The translations under genes and the position numbers were made by a program. Below the pieces are notes generated by a model, which was not told the origin of the DNA, searched no databases, and saw nothing but the letters and a program-made list of their open reading frames with translations. A DNA stretch of 10,945 nt from Ruminococcus sp. (GTDB lineage: Bacteria; Bacillota; Clostridia; Oscillospirales; Ruminococcaceae): the NCBI GenBank assembly GCA_018376535.1, contig JAHABC010000026.1, forward strand, positions 1-10,945. The letters run 5' to 3'. Positions 1 to 6,205 of this stretch are shown here, piece after piece. Within the stretch, counting starts at the first letter, position 1; each line of letters opens with the position of its first letter.

Positions 1-50
1 CTTCTGTTAAATCAGAAACCCCCACCTCTTTAGGTGGGGGAGTATGTCAC
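1..50 (+). mobile_element. Probable right end of an IS200/IS605-type (TnpB) element, extending off the left edge
   Basis: Positions 19-27 and 32-40 form a perfect 9-bp GC-rich stem (CCCCCACCT / AGGTGGGGG) closed by a CTTT loop, followed by AGTATGTCAC. A GC-rich hairpin with a CTTT-type loop followed by a short tail ending in TCAC resembles the 3' ends of tnpB genes and their omega RNAs in many IS605/IS1341-type elements; I make this match from memory, not a search. The frame starting at base 3 is open through the hairpin and stops at 51-53, reading SVKSETPTSLGGGVCH, which also resembles TnpB C-terminal tails. If correct, the element and its tnpB lie to the left, the boundary is near base 50 and the omega RNA guide would start there. 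Alternative: on the minus strand the same hairpin is followed by TTTCTGATTT and could simply terminate the gene at 99-383. Confidence 0.4.
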
Positions 51-51
51 T

Positions 52-97
52 AGGTGGTATTAAAACTTTACTGGGTAGGTAAACTTTTTAACCACCT
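52..97 (-). other. Long imperfect hairpin just downstream of the minus-strand winged-helix gene
   Basis: AGGTGGT (52-58) pairs perfectly with ACCACCT (91-97). The stem continues inward through an A bulge, a T-T mismatch, four A-T pairs, a C-C mismatch and a 5-bp TTTAC/GTAAA segment to a TGGGTAG loop. It begins one base past the stop codon (99-101) of the minus-strand gene, so it would form at that mRNA's 3' end. No clear U-tract follows it on the minus strand, so it is not a textbook terminator by itself; with the GC-rich hairpin at 19-40 it may form a tandem 3'-end structure. Confidence 0.4.
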
Positions 98-98
98 G

Positions 99-383
99 TT
101 AGATATCACTACTTGTGGAATACTTTGCCTTATAACGACAGTATTTAACTCCGTTATGTATTATATCTTGTTTAGTGATGTATCCCTTGTTTACTAAAGA
201 TTTCAAATTCTTTAGAACTCCTTGCTTAGTGGAGTTTGTCCAAGTAGCTAGATAGTTCAAGCTACCAGTATACTCTTCAAATCCCGATATTATGGCGTAT
301 ACTATTAGTTCGTTGCCCTTTAGGTTCAATTCGGATACCATATACTCTCTAATTACTATAAAAGTATCTTTTTTTAGTTGCAT
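99..383 (-). CDS. Short winged-helix DNA-binding protein, replication-initiator/phage-organizer type
   Basis: A 94-residue protein starting MQLKKDTFIV. The segment LNLKGNELIVYAIISGF, then TGSLNYLATWTNSTKQGVLKNL and VNKGYITK, reads as a winged helix: helix 1, a recognition-helix pair and the beta wing. This pattern is known from the N-terminal domain of clostridial plasmid and phage replication/helix-turn-helix proteins, where it is normally followed by another 100 or more residues; here the protein stops soon after the wing. I chose the ATG at 383 because AAAGGAG (396-402, read on the minus strand) lies 12 nt upstream; the TTG at 395 abuts the Shine-Dalgarno and is unlikely. It is divergent from trmB. 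It may be a stand-alone regulator or the remnant of a mobile-element replication gene. DNA binding is well supported; its target is unknown. Confidence 0.65.
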   Translation of the reverse strand: MQLKKDTFIVIREYMVSELNLKGNELIVYAIISGFEEYTGSLNYLATWTNSTKQGVLKNLKSLVNKGYITKQDIIHNGVKYCRYKAKYSTSSDI

Positions 384-428
384 GATATATAACAACTCCT
401 TTCATAATACTAGAAGTTTTTTAGTTTA

Positions 429-448
429 TATGCACTGTAATGTGCATA
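429..448. promoter_or_regulatory. Candidate operator palindrome between divergent genes
   Basis: TATGCAC-tgtaat-GTGCATA is a perfect inverted repeat with 7-bp arms and a 6-nt centre. It lies in the 141-bp gap between the minus-strand winged-helix gene (start 383) and trmB (start 525), just upstream of the trmB -35 box. The position suits a site for a dimeric regulator, possibly the divergent winged-helix protein acting on its own promoter. No clean -35/-10 pair was found for the minus-strand gene, so the link is inference. Confidence 0.4.
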
Positions 449-466
449 CGGGAAAAAATATCTATA

Positions 467-495
467 TTGATTTTATTCACATTTTGGTGTATAAT
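467..495 (+). promoter_or_regulatory. Sigma-A-type promoter of the trmB-punA-mtaD operon
   Basis: TTGATT (467-472) and a perfect TATAAT (490-495) are separated by exactly 17 bp. The predicted transcript starts near 502, giving a leader of about 20 nt before the trmB TTG start, with AGGAGG at 511-516. Confidence 0.8.
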
Positions 496-524
496 GTATC
501 TATAAAACTTAGGAGGTAACTTTT

Positions 525-1184
525 TTGAGAATTAGAAGAAAACCTTGGGCAGAACCTGAACTTAAGGCTTGTCCATTTTGCATACAAAATCCAGATGAAT
601 TTAAGGGTAAATGGAACACTGTATTTAACAATAGCAATCCTATATATGTGGAGCTTGGTTGTGGTAAGGGTGGATTTATCTCCCAGATAGCTCCTAGCAA
701 CTTGAACGTAAACTTCATAGCCGTAGATATGATTAACGCTATGCTCGGTCTTGCTAAACGTAAGCTAGAAAAGGCTTATCAAGATATTAACGTATCGCCC
801 GATAACGTTAGAATATTTATTAAAAATATAGAAAAGATATCCGAGGTTTTCGGCGATGGCGATACCATAGACCGTATATACATAAACTTCTGCAACCCTT
901 GGGATAGAAAGAATAAACATAAGAAAAAGCGTCTTACTCACCCTAGACAACTAGAACAGTATCTAACGTTCCTAGCACCTAACGGTCAAATATGGTTCAA
1001 AACCGATAATGATATCTTGTTTGAACACTCTATTGAGTACTTTAAAGAGATGAACTTTAATATAAAGTATATCACATATGACCTACACCAAAGTGGCTTT
1101 GAACCTAACTACATCACCGAACACGAAACTATGTTCTCTGAGGAGGGTATTAAGATTAAGTTTTTAATCGCTGAAAGATGTTAA
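525..1184 (+). CDS. trmB: tRNA (guanine-N7)-methyltransferase TrmB
   Basis: This SAM-dependent enzyme makes 7-methylguanosine at position 46 of the tRNA variable loop (EC 2.1.1.33). The 219-residue length is normal. The SAM-binding motif is ELGCGKGGF at 43-51, with the acidic end of strand 2 at AVDM (66-69). The family signature INFCNPW (120-126) is followed by a basic HKKKRLTHPRQ stretch. FKTDN (158-162) and TEHE (198-201) are the C-terminal family motifs. The usual Asp of the DPW signature is Asn124 here, which may be a lineage variant. The start is TTG, set by AGGAGG at 511-516 with an 8-nt gap; no in-frame ATG near the N-terminus fits better. It is the first gene of an operon with punA, 13 nt downstream. 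Its by-product S-adenosylhomocysteine is a likely substrate of the third gene. Confidence 0.93.
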   Translation: MRIRRKPWAEPELKACPFCIQNPDEFKGKWNTVFNNSNPIYVELGCGKGGFISQIAPSNLNVNFIAVDMINAMLGLAKRKLEKAYQDINVSPDNVRIFIKNIEKISEVFGDGDTIDRIYINFCNPWDRKNKHKKKRLTHPRQLEQYLTFLAPNGQIWFKTDNDILFEHSIEYFKEMNFNIKYITYDLHQSGFEPNYITEHETMFSEEGIKIKFLIAERC

Positions 1185-1197
1185 CGGAGGTGCTATT

Positions 1198-2016
1198 ATG
1201 AACGATATTCAAAAACTTCAAGAGTGTTATAATCAAGTTAGAAGTATCACCGACTTTAAACCTAGAGTAGCTTTAGTGTTGGGTTCTGGTTTGGGAGAGT
1301 TCGCAAACGATATAGAAGTATCTACTATTATAGACTACAAGACTATTAAGAACTTTCCAGTATCTACAGTACAGGGGCATAAGGGCAGATTTATCTTTGG
1401 ATACTTTAAAGGCGTTCCAATGGTAGCCATGCAAGGTAGAGTTCACTACTATGAGGGCTATTCTATCCAAGATGTAGTACTTCCCATTAGATTGATGAGG
1501 CTTTTAGGTGCAAGTATACTATTCTTAACTAACGCATCGGGAGGAATAAACACCAACTTTTCAGCTGGTGATTTCATGTTAATCACCGACCATATATCTA
1601 CGTTTGTTCCTAACTGTCTAATAGGTGAGAACTTCTCTAACTTAGGAACTCGTTTCCCAGATATGAGCAAGGTGTACTCTCCTAGGTTACAGAACCTTAT
1701 TACTGACGTTGCTACATCTTTAGATATTAAACTTCAAAAAGGAGTGTACGTTCAACTTACTGGTTGTAGCTATGAAACTCCTGCCGAAATTAAAATGCTA
1801 TCCATATTGGGTGCAGATGCCGTTGGCATGAGTACCGTATGTGAGGCTATTGCAGGAAATCACGCAAGTATGGAAGTATGTGGAATATCTTGTATTACTA
1901 ATATGGCAAGTGGTATCTTAGATAAGCCATTAAACCACATGGAAGTGCAACAGATAGCCGATAAGGTCGCTCCAAAGTTTAAAAAGTTGGTCGGAGAAGT
2001 TATATCTAAACTATAG
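1198..2016 (+). CDS. punA: Purine nucleoside phosphorylase, trimeric PNP type
   Basis: Cleaves purine (deoxy)ribonucleosides with phosphate to the free base and ribose-1-phosphate (EC 2.4.2.1). The 272-residue length fits the trimeric class. Visible motifs in order: LVLGSGLGEF (27-35) and GHKGRF (60-65) for phosphate, QGRVHYYEGY (79-88), LTNASGGIN (110-118), LTGCSYETPAEI (187-198) with the base-contacting Tyr192/Glu193, GMSTVCEA (210-217) and CITNMASGI (232-240). Asn235 is the residue that in PNPs favours 6-oxopurines (inosine, guanosine); methylthioadenosine phosphorylases usually have Asp there. The common GPNFET motif is altered to GCSYET. A GGAGG at 1186-1190 sits 7 nt before the ATG. The next gene is a MTA/SAH deaminase whose product from MTA is methylthioinosine, so this enzyme could also take that 6-oxo nucleoside; this last point is inference. 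Confidence 0.92.
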   Translation: MNDIQKLQECYNQVRSITDFKPRVALVLGSGLGEFANDIEVSTIIDYKTIKNFPVSTVQGHKGRFIFGYFKGVPMVAMQGRVHYYEGYSIQDVVLPIRLMRLLGASILFLTNASGGINTNFSAGDFMLITDHISTFVPNCLIGENFSNLGTRFPDMSKVYSPRLQNLITDVATSLDIKLQKGVYVQLTGCSYETPAEIKMLSILGADAVGMSTVCEAIAGNHASMEVCGISCITNMASGILDKPLNHMEVQQIADKVAPKFKKLVGEVISKL

Positions 2017-2028
2017 GAGGTCTTTTTT

Positions 2029-3288
2029 ATGAAAGTTAGATTCTATAACGGAAAAATCTTGACTATGCAAGACGGTTGCGACATCTTGGAAAACGCTGAA
2101 CTACATACTCAAGATGATACTATATCTTACATTGGCAAAACTAAACCTACTGGCGAACCTTTCGACCGTGAAATAAATCTTGAAGGTAATCTGTTGATGC
2201 CTAGCTTTAAAGATGCTCATACTCATTCGCCTATGACGTGCTTACGTTCCTACGCTGACGATTTACCTCTTAAAGAGTGGCTATATGATAAAGTCTTTCC
2301 ACTAGAAGAACAACTAACCTTTGAACAGATATATTGGTTCAGCAAGTTGGCTTTTATGGAGTATCTAACTAGTGGAATATCTGCTTGTTTCGATATGTAT
2401 GTAATGCCTGAGGCTGTCGCTAGAGCCTCCGTGGATATGGGATTTAGAACCGTCCTATGTGGAACGGTAAACAACTTTAAAGACAGCGTAGACGCTTTAG
2501 AAGACTTCTACTTAAGGTACAATTCATATCACGATTTAATATCGTATAGGTTAGGATTTCACGCTGAATATACCACATCTTTGGAAATTATGATGGGTAT
2601 TGCAAACCTATCACAAGAGTATAAAACCCCCGTATATATGCACTCTAGCGAAACTAAAAAGGAAGTTACTGAATGTATTCAAAGGTATGGCAAGACGCCT
2701 ACTCAACTTTTTAACGATATTGGTCTATTTGAATACGGTGGGGGTTCTTTCCATTGCGTATATATGAGCGATACTGGTTTTAAAATCTTTAAAGATAAGG
2801 ATTTATGGGTAGTAACCAATCCAGCATCTAACTTAAAGTTGGCTAGTGGAATTGCTCCAATAACCGAACTTCAAGAGTACGGCATAAACATAGCCTTAGG
2901 TACAGATGGCCCTGCCAGTAATAACGCTCTGGATATGTTTAGAGAGATGTTCTTAACTACTGCACTTCAAAAGTTCAAGACTAAAGATGCATCTGCTTGT
3001 AGTGCCGAAAGCGTTCTAAAGATGGCTACCGTAGGAAGTGCCAAAGCTATGAATCTAAACTATGCAGATATCCTAGAGGTCGGCAAAAAGGCAGACTTAA
3101 TAGTTATAGATTTAAATCAACCTAACATGAACCCTATATATAATATAAAGAGTAATCTAGTATATAGTGGCAGTAAACAGAACGTAAAGTTGACTATGGT
3201 TAATGGCAACATTCTATATCAAGATGGCAAATTCTTAACCGTAGACGCTAATGAAGTCTATTCTATGTGCAATAAACTAAAATTTTAA
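2029..3288 (+). CDS. mtaD: 5-methylthioadenosine/S-adenosylhomocysteine deaminase (amidohydrolase superfamily)
   Basis: Deaminates S-adenosylhomocysteine and methylthioadenosine to the inosyl compounds (EC 3.5.4.28/3.5.4.31). The 419 residues form the TIM-barrel amidohydrolase fold. Metal and catalytic residues are all visible: HTH at 64-66, HSSE at 205-208, His242 in SFHCVYMSD and Asp293 in GTDGPASNN. HTHSPMTCLRSYADDLPLKEW (64-84) and NPASNLKLASGIAP (264-277) are characteristic of the MtaD/TrzN-like branch. AGGAGG at 2015-2020 overlaps the punA stop codon, with 8 nt to the ATG, so the two genes are probably translated in close coupling. It is the last gene of the trmB-punA-mtaD operon. Related deaminases act on other aminated heterocycles, so exact substrate preference is not proven, but motif and neighbourhood both favour SAH/MTA. 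Confidence 0.87.
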   Translation: MKVRFYNGKILTMQDGCDILENAELHTQDDTISYIGKTKPTGEPFDREINLEGNLLMPSFKDAHTHSPMTCLRSYADDLPLKEWLYDKVFPLEEQLTFEQIYWFSKLAFMEYLTSGISACFDMYVMPEAVARASVDMGFRTVLCGTVNNFKDSVDALEDFYLRYNSYHDLISYRLGFHAEYTTSLEIMMGIANLSQEYKTPVYMHSSETKKEVTECIQRYGKTPTQLFNDIGLFEYGGGSFHCVYMSDTGFKIFKDKDLWVVTNPASNLKLASGIAPITELQEYGINIALGTDGPASNNALDMFREMFLTTALQKFKTKDASACSAESVLKMATVGSAKAMNLNYADILEVGKKADLIVIDLNQPNMNPIYNIKSNLVYSGSKQNVKLTMVNGNILYQDGKFLTVDANEVYSMCNKLKF

Positions 3289-3299
3289 TAATGAATATA

Positions 3300-3434
3300 T
3301 AATAATTAATAAATAATAATTGTTATTTGTTATTTATTAATTATTAATTAATTATGAGTTTAATCAGCTACTACAATTAATGAATTATATATAGTATATA
3401 ATAATTATTATTTATTATTTATTAATTATTAATT
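3300..3434. repeat. AT-rich palindromic intergenic repeat, copy 1
   Basis: Nearly all A and T over most of its length, in the gap between mtaD and ridA. A perfect 17-bp inverted repeat joins 3300-3316 and 3330-3346. The right end, 3403-3434, is an exact 32-nt reverse complement of 10135-10166, and 3394-3411 (GTATATAATAATTATTAT) recurs in direct orientation at 10182-10199. The left (3300-3322) and right (3403-3432) ends are inverted copies of one another apart from a 7-nt insertion, so the whole behaves like a small terminal-inverted-repeat element. The foldback could also act as a weak 3' end for the upstream operon. No coding capacity is seen. Confidence 0.7.
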
Positions 3435-3445
3435 AGTACGGTTGG

Positions 3446-3474
3446 TTGACAAATAGAAAATAAAATGATATTAT
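3446..3474 (+). promoter_or_regulatory. Strong sigma-A promoter of ridA-cls
   Basis: A perfect TTGACA (3446-3451) is followed after 17 bp by TATTAT (3469-3474), preceded by TGA, which forms an extended -10. Transcription should start near 3481. It lies just right of the AT-rich repeat and 37 bp before the ridA start. Confidence 0.85.
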
Positions 3475-3510
3475 ATATCTATAATGTAATTTTGAAAGGA
3501 AGTTTTTACT

Positions 3511-3885
3511 ATGGAAAAAGTTTATACTAAAAACGCTCCAGATGCAATTGGACCTTATTCACAAGCTATAAAGTCTAATGGTTTGGTGTTCACATCTGGA
3601 CAGATTGCTATTAACCCTGCTACTAACCAAGTAGAAAGTTCTACTATTGAGGGTCAAACTGAACAGATTATGAAAAACTTGGGCGAGGTTCTAAAAGAGG
3701 CTGGAGCATCTTTCGATACTGCAATTAAGACCGTCTGCTTTTTAGCCGATATGAACGACTTCGCTAAGTTTAATGAAATCTATGGAAAGTATTTCACATC
3801 TAAACCTGCTAGAAGTTGCGTAGCCGTTAAAACTCTACCTAAGAACGTTCTTGCAGAAGTTGAAGTGATTGCAGAAGTAAAGTAA
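3511..3885 (+). CDS. ridA: RidA family 2-iminobutanoate/2-iminopropanoate deaminase
   Basis: A 124-residue RidA/YjgF/UK114 protein. The family hydrolyses reactive enamine/imine intermediates released by PLP enzymes such as threonine dehydratase and protects other PLP enzymes from damage; it forms a cytosolic trimer. Motifs: AIGPYSQAIKSNGLVFTSGQI (12-32), then EQIMKNLGEVLKEAG in the helix, KPARSCVAV (98-106) with the substrate carboxylate-binding Arg101, and a terminal AEVEVIAEVK (115-124) carrying the catalytic-site Glu. All key RidA residues are present, which supports the active archetypal subgroup. AAAGGAAG at 3495-3502 with 8 nt to the ATG sets the start. It is first in a two-gene unit with cls, 7 nt downstream. 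Confidence 0.95.
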   Translation: MEKVYTKNAPDAIGPYSQAIKSNGLVFTSGQIAINPATNQVESSTIEGQTEQIMKNLGEVLKEAGASFDTAIKTVCFLADMNDFAKFNEIYGKYFTSKPARSCVAVKTLPKNVLAEVEVIAEVK

Positions 3886-3892
3886 TCTTTGT

Positions 3893-5476
3893 ATGAGTAA
3901 AACCAAAGATTACTACGCAGAAGTTAATAAAAATAAGAATACTAAGGCTAAAAGCATATTCGGTAGTATATTTGGTCAAAAAGCCTTAGTAATTCTTTTA
4001 TTACTGTTGCAAGTTTTGATATATGTAGCTATTGTAGAAAAGTATTATATGCCACTATCAATAATATCCAGTGTGTTTTCAATATTCTTGATAATATTTA
4101 TAGTAAATAGAAACTATAATCCTGCCTTTAAAATAGCTTGGATTTTAGTAATAGTGGCTATACCAGTGTTCGGTTGCTTGATATTCTTAATTAGCAGAGT
4201 TCAAATAACTAGAAAGTTCTTCAACCACTTTATTATAGAAAAGTTTGAGGAAACTAGACCTTTCTTAAAGCAGTCGGATATAACTATTGACGAAATACAA
4301 CAGGATAACAAGTATATATCTAACATTGCAACGTATGTATATAAGTATGCAGGATATCCAATACATTCGGGAACTACTACCGAATATCTATCCATAGGTG
4401 AACTATTTTTCGCCGACCTAAAACAAGAACTTTCTAGGGCAGAACACTTCATATTTATGGAGTTCTTTATTATAGATAGAGGCGTTATGTGGAAAGAAAT
4501 CTTGGATATTTTAATAGATAAGGCTAAAAATGGCGTAGACGTTAGACTTATCTATGATGGTATGGGTAGCCAAATAATACTACCTTACAACTATGATAAA
4601 AAGTTGGAAAAGCTAGGAATTAAATGCAAGATATTCAATCCGTTTGTACCGATGCTATCTTCTATACAGAACAATCGTGACCATAGAAAAGTTATAGTTA
4701 TAGACGGTCACACTGCCTACACTGGTGGAGTTAATCTTGCAGATGAGTATATTAATAGAAAGGTTAGGTTCGGGCATTGGAAAGATACTGCTATTAAACT
4801 TCATGGTGAGGCTGTAGTAAACTTTACTATGATGTTCTTTAATATGTGGAACTATACTAATAAATCGGCTGAAAATAATTACCTTGACTATTTCCCTCAT
4901 AAGTATCATGAGGAAAACTTCCAAAGCGATGGCTTCGTTATGCCTTACGGAGATATTCCTATCGATGACGAACACGTCGGCAAGAACGTCTATTTAGATA
5001 TAATCTCTAAAGCTAAAGATTACGTCTATATTATGACACCGTATCTTATATTAGATAACGAAACTATCACGGCTATGGAAATAGCATCTAAGAGTGGAGT
5101 TAAGGTAAAACTTATAGTCCCTGGTATTCCAGATAAGTGGTATGTGTACGTTATAGCACAATCCTTTTACAAGGAACTAATAGATATGGGCGTTGAAGTG
5201 TATGAGTATTCCAAAGGTTTTGTACACGCCAAGAACTTTGTATCCGATGATATTGTGGCTACCGTTGGAACTATCAACTTAGACTTTAGAAGTCTATATC
5301 TGCACTTTGAAGATGCCGTATTTATGTACAAAACTAAATCGGTTATGGACGTTAAACTGGATTTTAAACAGACTCTTAAAGATTGCACTAAGATAGATTA
5401 TAATTATATATCTAAAATTCCTATTGCTAGAAAACTTTCGGGTGCTTTGCTTAGAATGTTAAGTCCTATGTTGTAA
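3893..5476 (+). CDS. cls: Cardiolipin synthase, phospholipase D family
   Basis: Joins two phosphatidylglycerol molecules into cardiolipin and glycerol at the cytoplasmic membrane (EC 2.7.8.-). The 527 residues contain a lysine-rich N-terminal tail, three hydrophobic segments at about 31-49, 54-71 and 81-100, and two PLD domains. Both HKD motifs are complete: HRKVIVID (264-271, His264/Lys266/Asp271) followed by GGVN (278-281), and HAKNFVSD (445-452, His445/Lys447/Asp452) followed by GTINLDFRS (459-467). The length and layout match Firmicutes ClsA/YwnE types. No strong Shine-Dalgarno precedes the ATG; its start is 7 nt after the ridA stop, so translation may depend on ribosomes finishing ridA. 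It is followed by an intrinsic terminator at 5486. Confidence 0.93.
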   Translation: MSKTKDYYAEVNKNKNTKAKSIFGSIFGQKALVILLLLLQVLIYVAIVEKYYMPLSIISSVFSIFLIIFIVNRNYNPAFKIAWILVIVAIPVFGCLIFLISRVQITRKFFNHFIIEKFEETRPFLKQSDITIDEIQQDNKYISNIATYVYKYAGYPIHSGTTTEYLSIGELFFADLKQELSRAEHFIFMEFFIIDRGVMWKEILDILIDKAKNGVDVRLIYDGMGSQIILPYNYDKKLEKLGIKCKIFNPFVPMLSSIQNNRDHRKVIVIDGHTAYTGGVNLADEYINRKVRFGHWKDTAIKLHGEAVVNFTMMFFNMWNYTNKSAENNYLDYFPHKYHEENFQSDGFVMPYGDIPIDDEHVGKNVYLDIISKAKDYVYIMTPYLILDNETITAMEIASKSGVKVKLIVPGIPDKWYVYVIAQSFYKELIDMGVEVYEYSKGFVHAKNFVSDDIVATVGTINLDFRSLYLHFEDAVFMYKTKSVMDVKLDFKQTLKDCTKIDYNYISKIPIARKLSGALLRMLSPML

Positions 5477-5485
5477 TATTTTTTA

Positions 5486-5513
5486 GGGCAGATTTTTCTG
5501 CCCATTTATTTTG
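5486..5513 (+). terminator. Intrinsic terminator after cls
   Basis: GGGCAGA (5486-5492) pairs perfectly with TCTGCCC (5497-5503) across a TTTT loop, followed by the U-rich ATTTATTTTG. The hairpin starts 10 bp after the cls stop codon and ends only 14 bp before the mnmM ribosome binding site. Confidence 0.85.
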
Positions 5514-5533
5514 CATAAAGGAGATTTTTTTTC

Positions 5534-6091
5534 ATGAAATGGAATACTTTAAACATATCGCATGAAACTATTAAAAAGTTCGTAAGTAGTGGAGATATCT
5601 GCATAGATGCTACTGCTGGTCGTGGCTTTGATACTGCATTTCTATCGGAGTTGGTGGGTGAAACTGGAAAAGTCTTTGCCTTTGATATTCAACAGGAAGC
5701 TATAGACAGTACTAACCTACTATTACAATCTAAGGGGTTACATAACGTTAGTACCATCTTAGATAGCCATACTAACATGGATAAGTATGTATCTAATGGA
5801 GTATCGTGTATTACGTTCAACTTTGGTTGGTTGCCAAAGGGCGACCATAGTGTGTGTACTCATGCCGATACTAGCATTATGGCTATTGATAAAGGGTTAA
5901 ATCTGCTAAAAGATAACGGCATTATGAGTCTATGTATCTACTATGGCAAGGATACGGGCTTCACTGAACGTGATGCTATATTAAACCATCTACAGACCAT
6001 TGATAGCAAAAAGTATACGGTATTAGTCACAAACTTTTCTAACAGACCTAATTGCCCTCCTATATTCGCACTCATAATAAAAGCGATATAG
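5534..6091 (+). CDS. mnmM: tRNA 5-(aminomethyl)-2-thiouridine methyltransferase MnmM (YtqB family)
   Basis: A 185-residue class I SAM methyltransferase of the YtqB family, formerly called putative rRNA methylase. B. subtilis YtqB, now MnmM, methylates nm5s2U34 to mnm5s2U34 in tRNA. The SAM site is IDATAGRGFDTAFLSELVG (24-42) with AFDIQ (49-53) at the end of strand 2. NFGWLPKGD (96-104) is the family's NLGYLPGGD motif, followed by TSIMAIDKGLNLL and CIYYGKDTGFTERDAIL (134-150); a C-terminal NRPNCPPIFALIIK (170-183) ends the domain. AAAGGAG at 5517-5523 lies 10 nt before the ATG. It sits between the cls terminator and the prpC promoter. No own promoter is evident, so expression may come from read-through. 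A broader SAM-methyltransferase role cannot be excluded. Confidence 0.85.
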   Translation: MKWNTLNISHETIKKFVSSGDICIDATAGRGFDTAFLSELVGETGKVFAFDIQQEAIDSTNLLLQSKGLHNVSTILDSHTNMDKYVSNGVSCITFNFGWLPKGDHSVCTHADTSIMAIDKGLNLLKDNGIMSLCIYYGKDTGFTERDAILNHLQTIDSKKYTVLVTNFSNRPNCPPIFALIIKAI

Positions 6092-6113
6092 CACAAAACA
6101 TTTAAATTTTGTA

Positions 6114-6142
6114 TTGAATATTTTTCTAGTATATGATATAAT
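6114..6142 (+). promoter_or_regulatory. Sigma-A promoter of the prpC-prkC-rsgA cluster
   Basis: TTGAAT (6114-6119) and perfect TATAAT (6137-6142) with a 17-bp spacer. The start site would be near 6149, giving a leader of about 57 nt before the prpC ATG. Confidence 0.8.
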
Positions 6143-6154
6143 AAATTAATATGA

Positions 6155-6185
6155 GTTATTAGCCCTACAGCTAATGCTCGATAAC
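6155..6185 (+). other. Hairpin at the 5' end of the prpC transcript
   Basis: ATTAGC (6158-6163) pairs with GCTAAT (6170-6175) around a CCTACA loop, and flanking GTT (6155-6157) can pair with AAC (6183-6185) across a one-sided bulge. It lies just after the predicted transcription start and ends before the AGAAGGTG ribosome binding site. It might protect the 5' end of the mRNA; I do not recognise a known riboswitch. Confidence 0.35.
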
Positions 6186-6205
6186 CTAAACAAAGAAGGT
6201 GTTTT

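Noticed and set aside
384..395. TTG start at 395 for the minus-strand winged-helix gene
   Set aside because: The codon touches the AAAGGAG site with no spacing; the ATG at 383 is more plausible.
292..519. Plus-strand 75-residue open frame opposite the winged-helix gene
   Set aside because: It runs antisense to the better supported minus-strand gene and across the trmB promoter, and has no recognisable domain.
765..950. Antisense open frames inside trmB, punA, mtaD, cls, prkC and rsgA
   Set aside because: They overlap strongly conserved genes, lack good ribosome binding sites and show no recognisable domains.
3289..3510. CRISPR array or small RNA gene in the AT-rich gap
   Set aside because: The repeats are palindromic AT sequence without regular spacers, and I see no GC-rich RNA structure.
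6093..6112. ACAAAA/TTTTGT inverted repeat after mnmM as a terminator
   Set aside because: Only six weak A/T-rich pairs around an 8-nt loop; it overlaps the approach to the prpC promoter and would not form a stable terminator.
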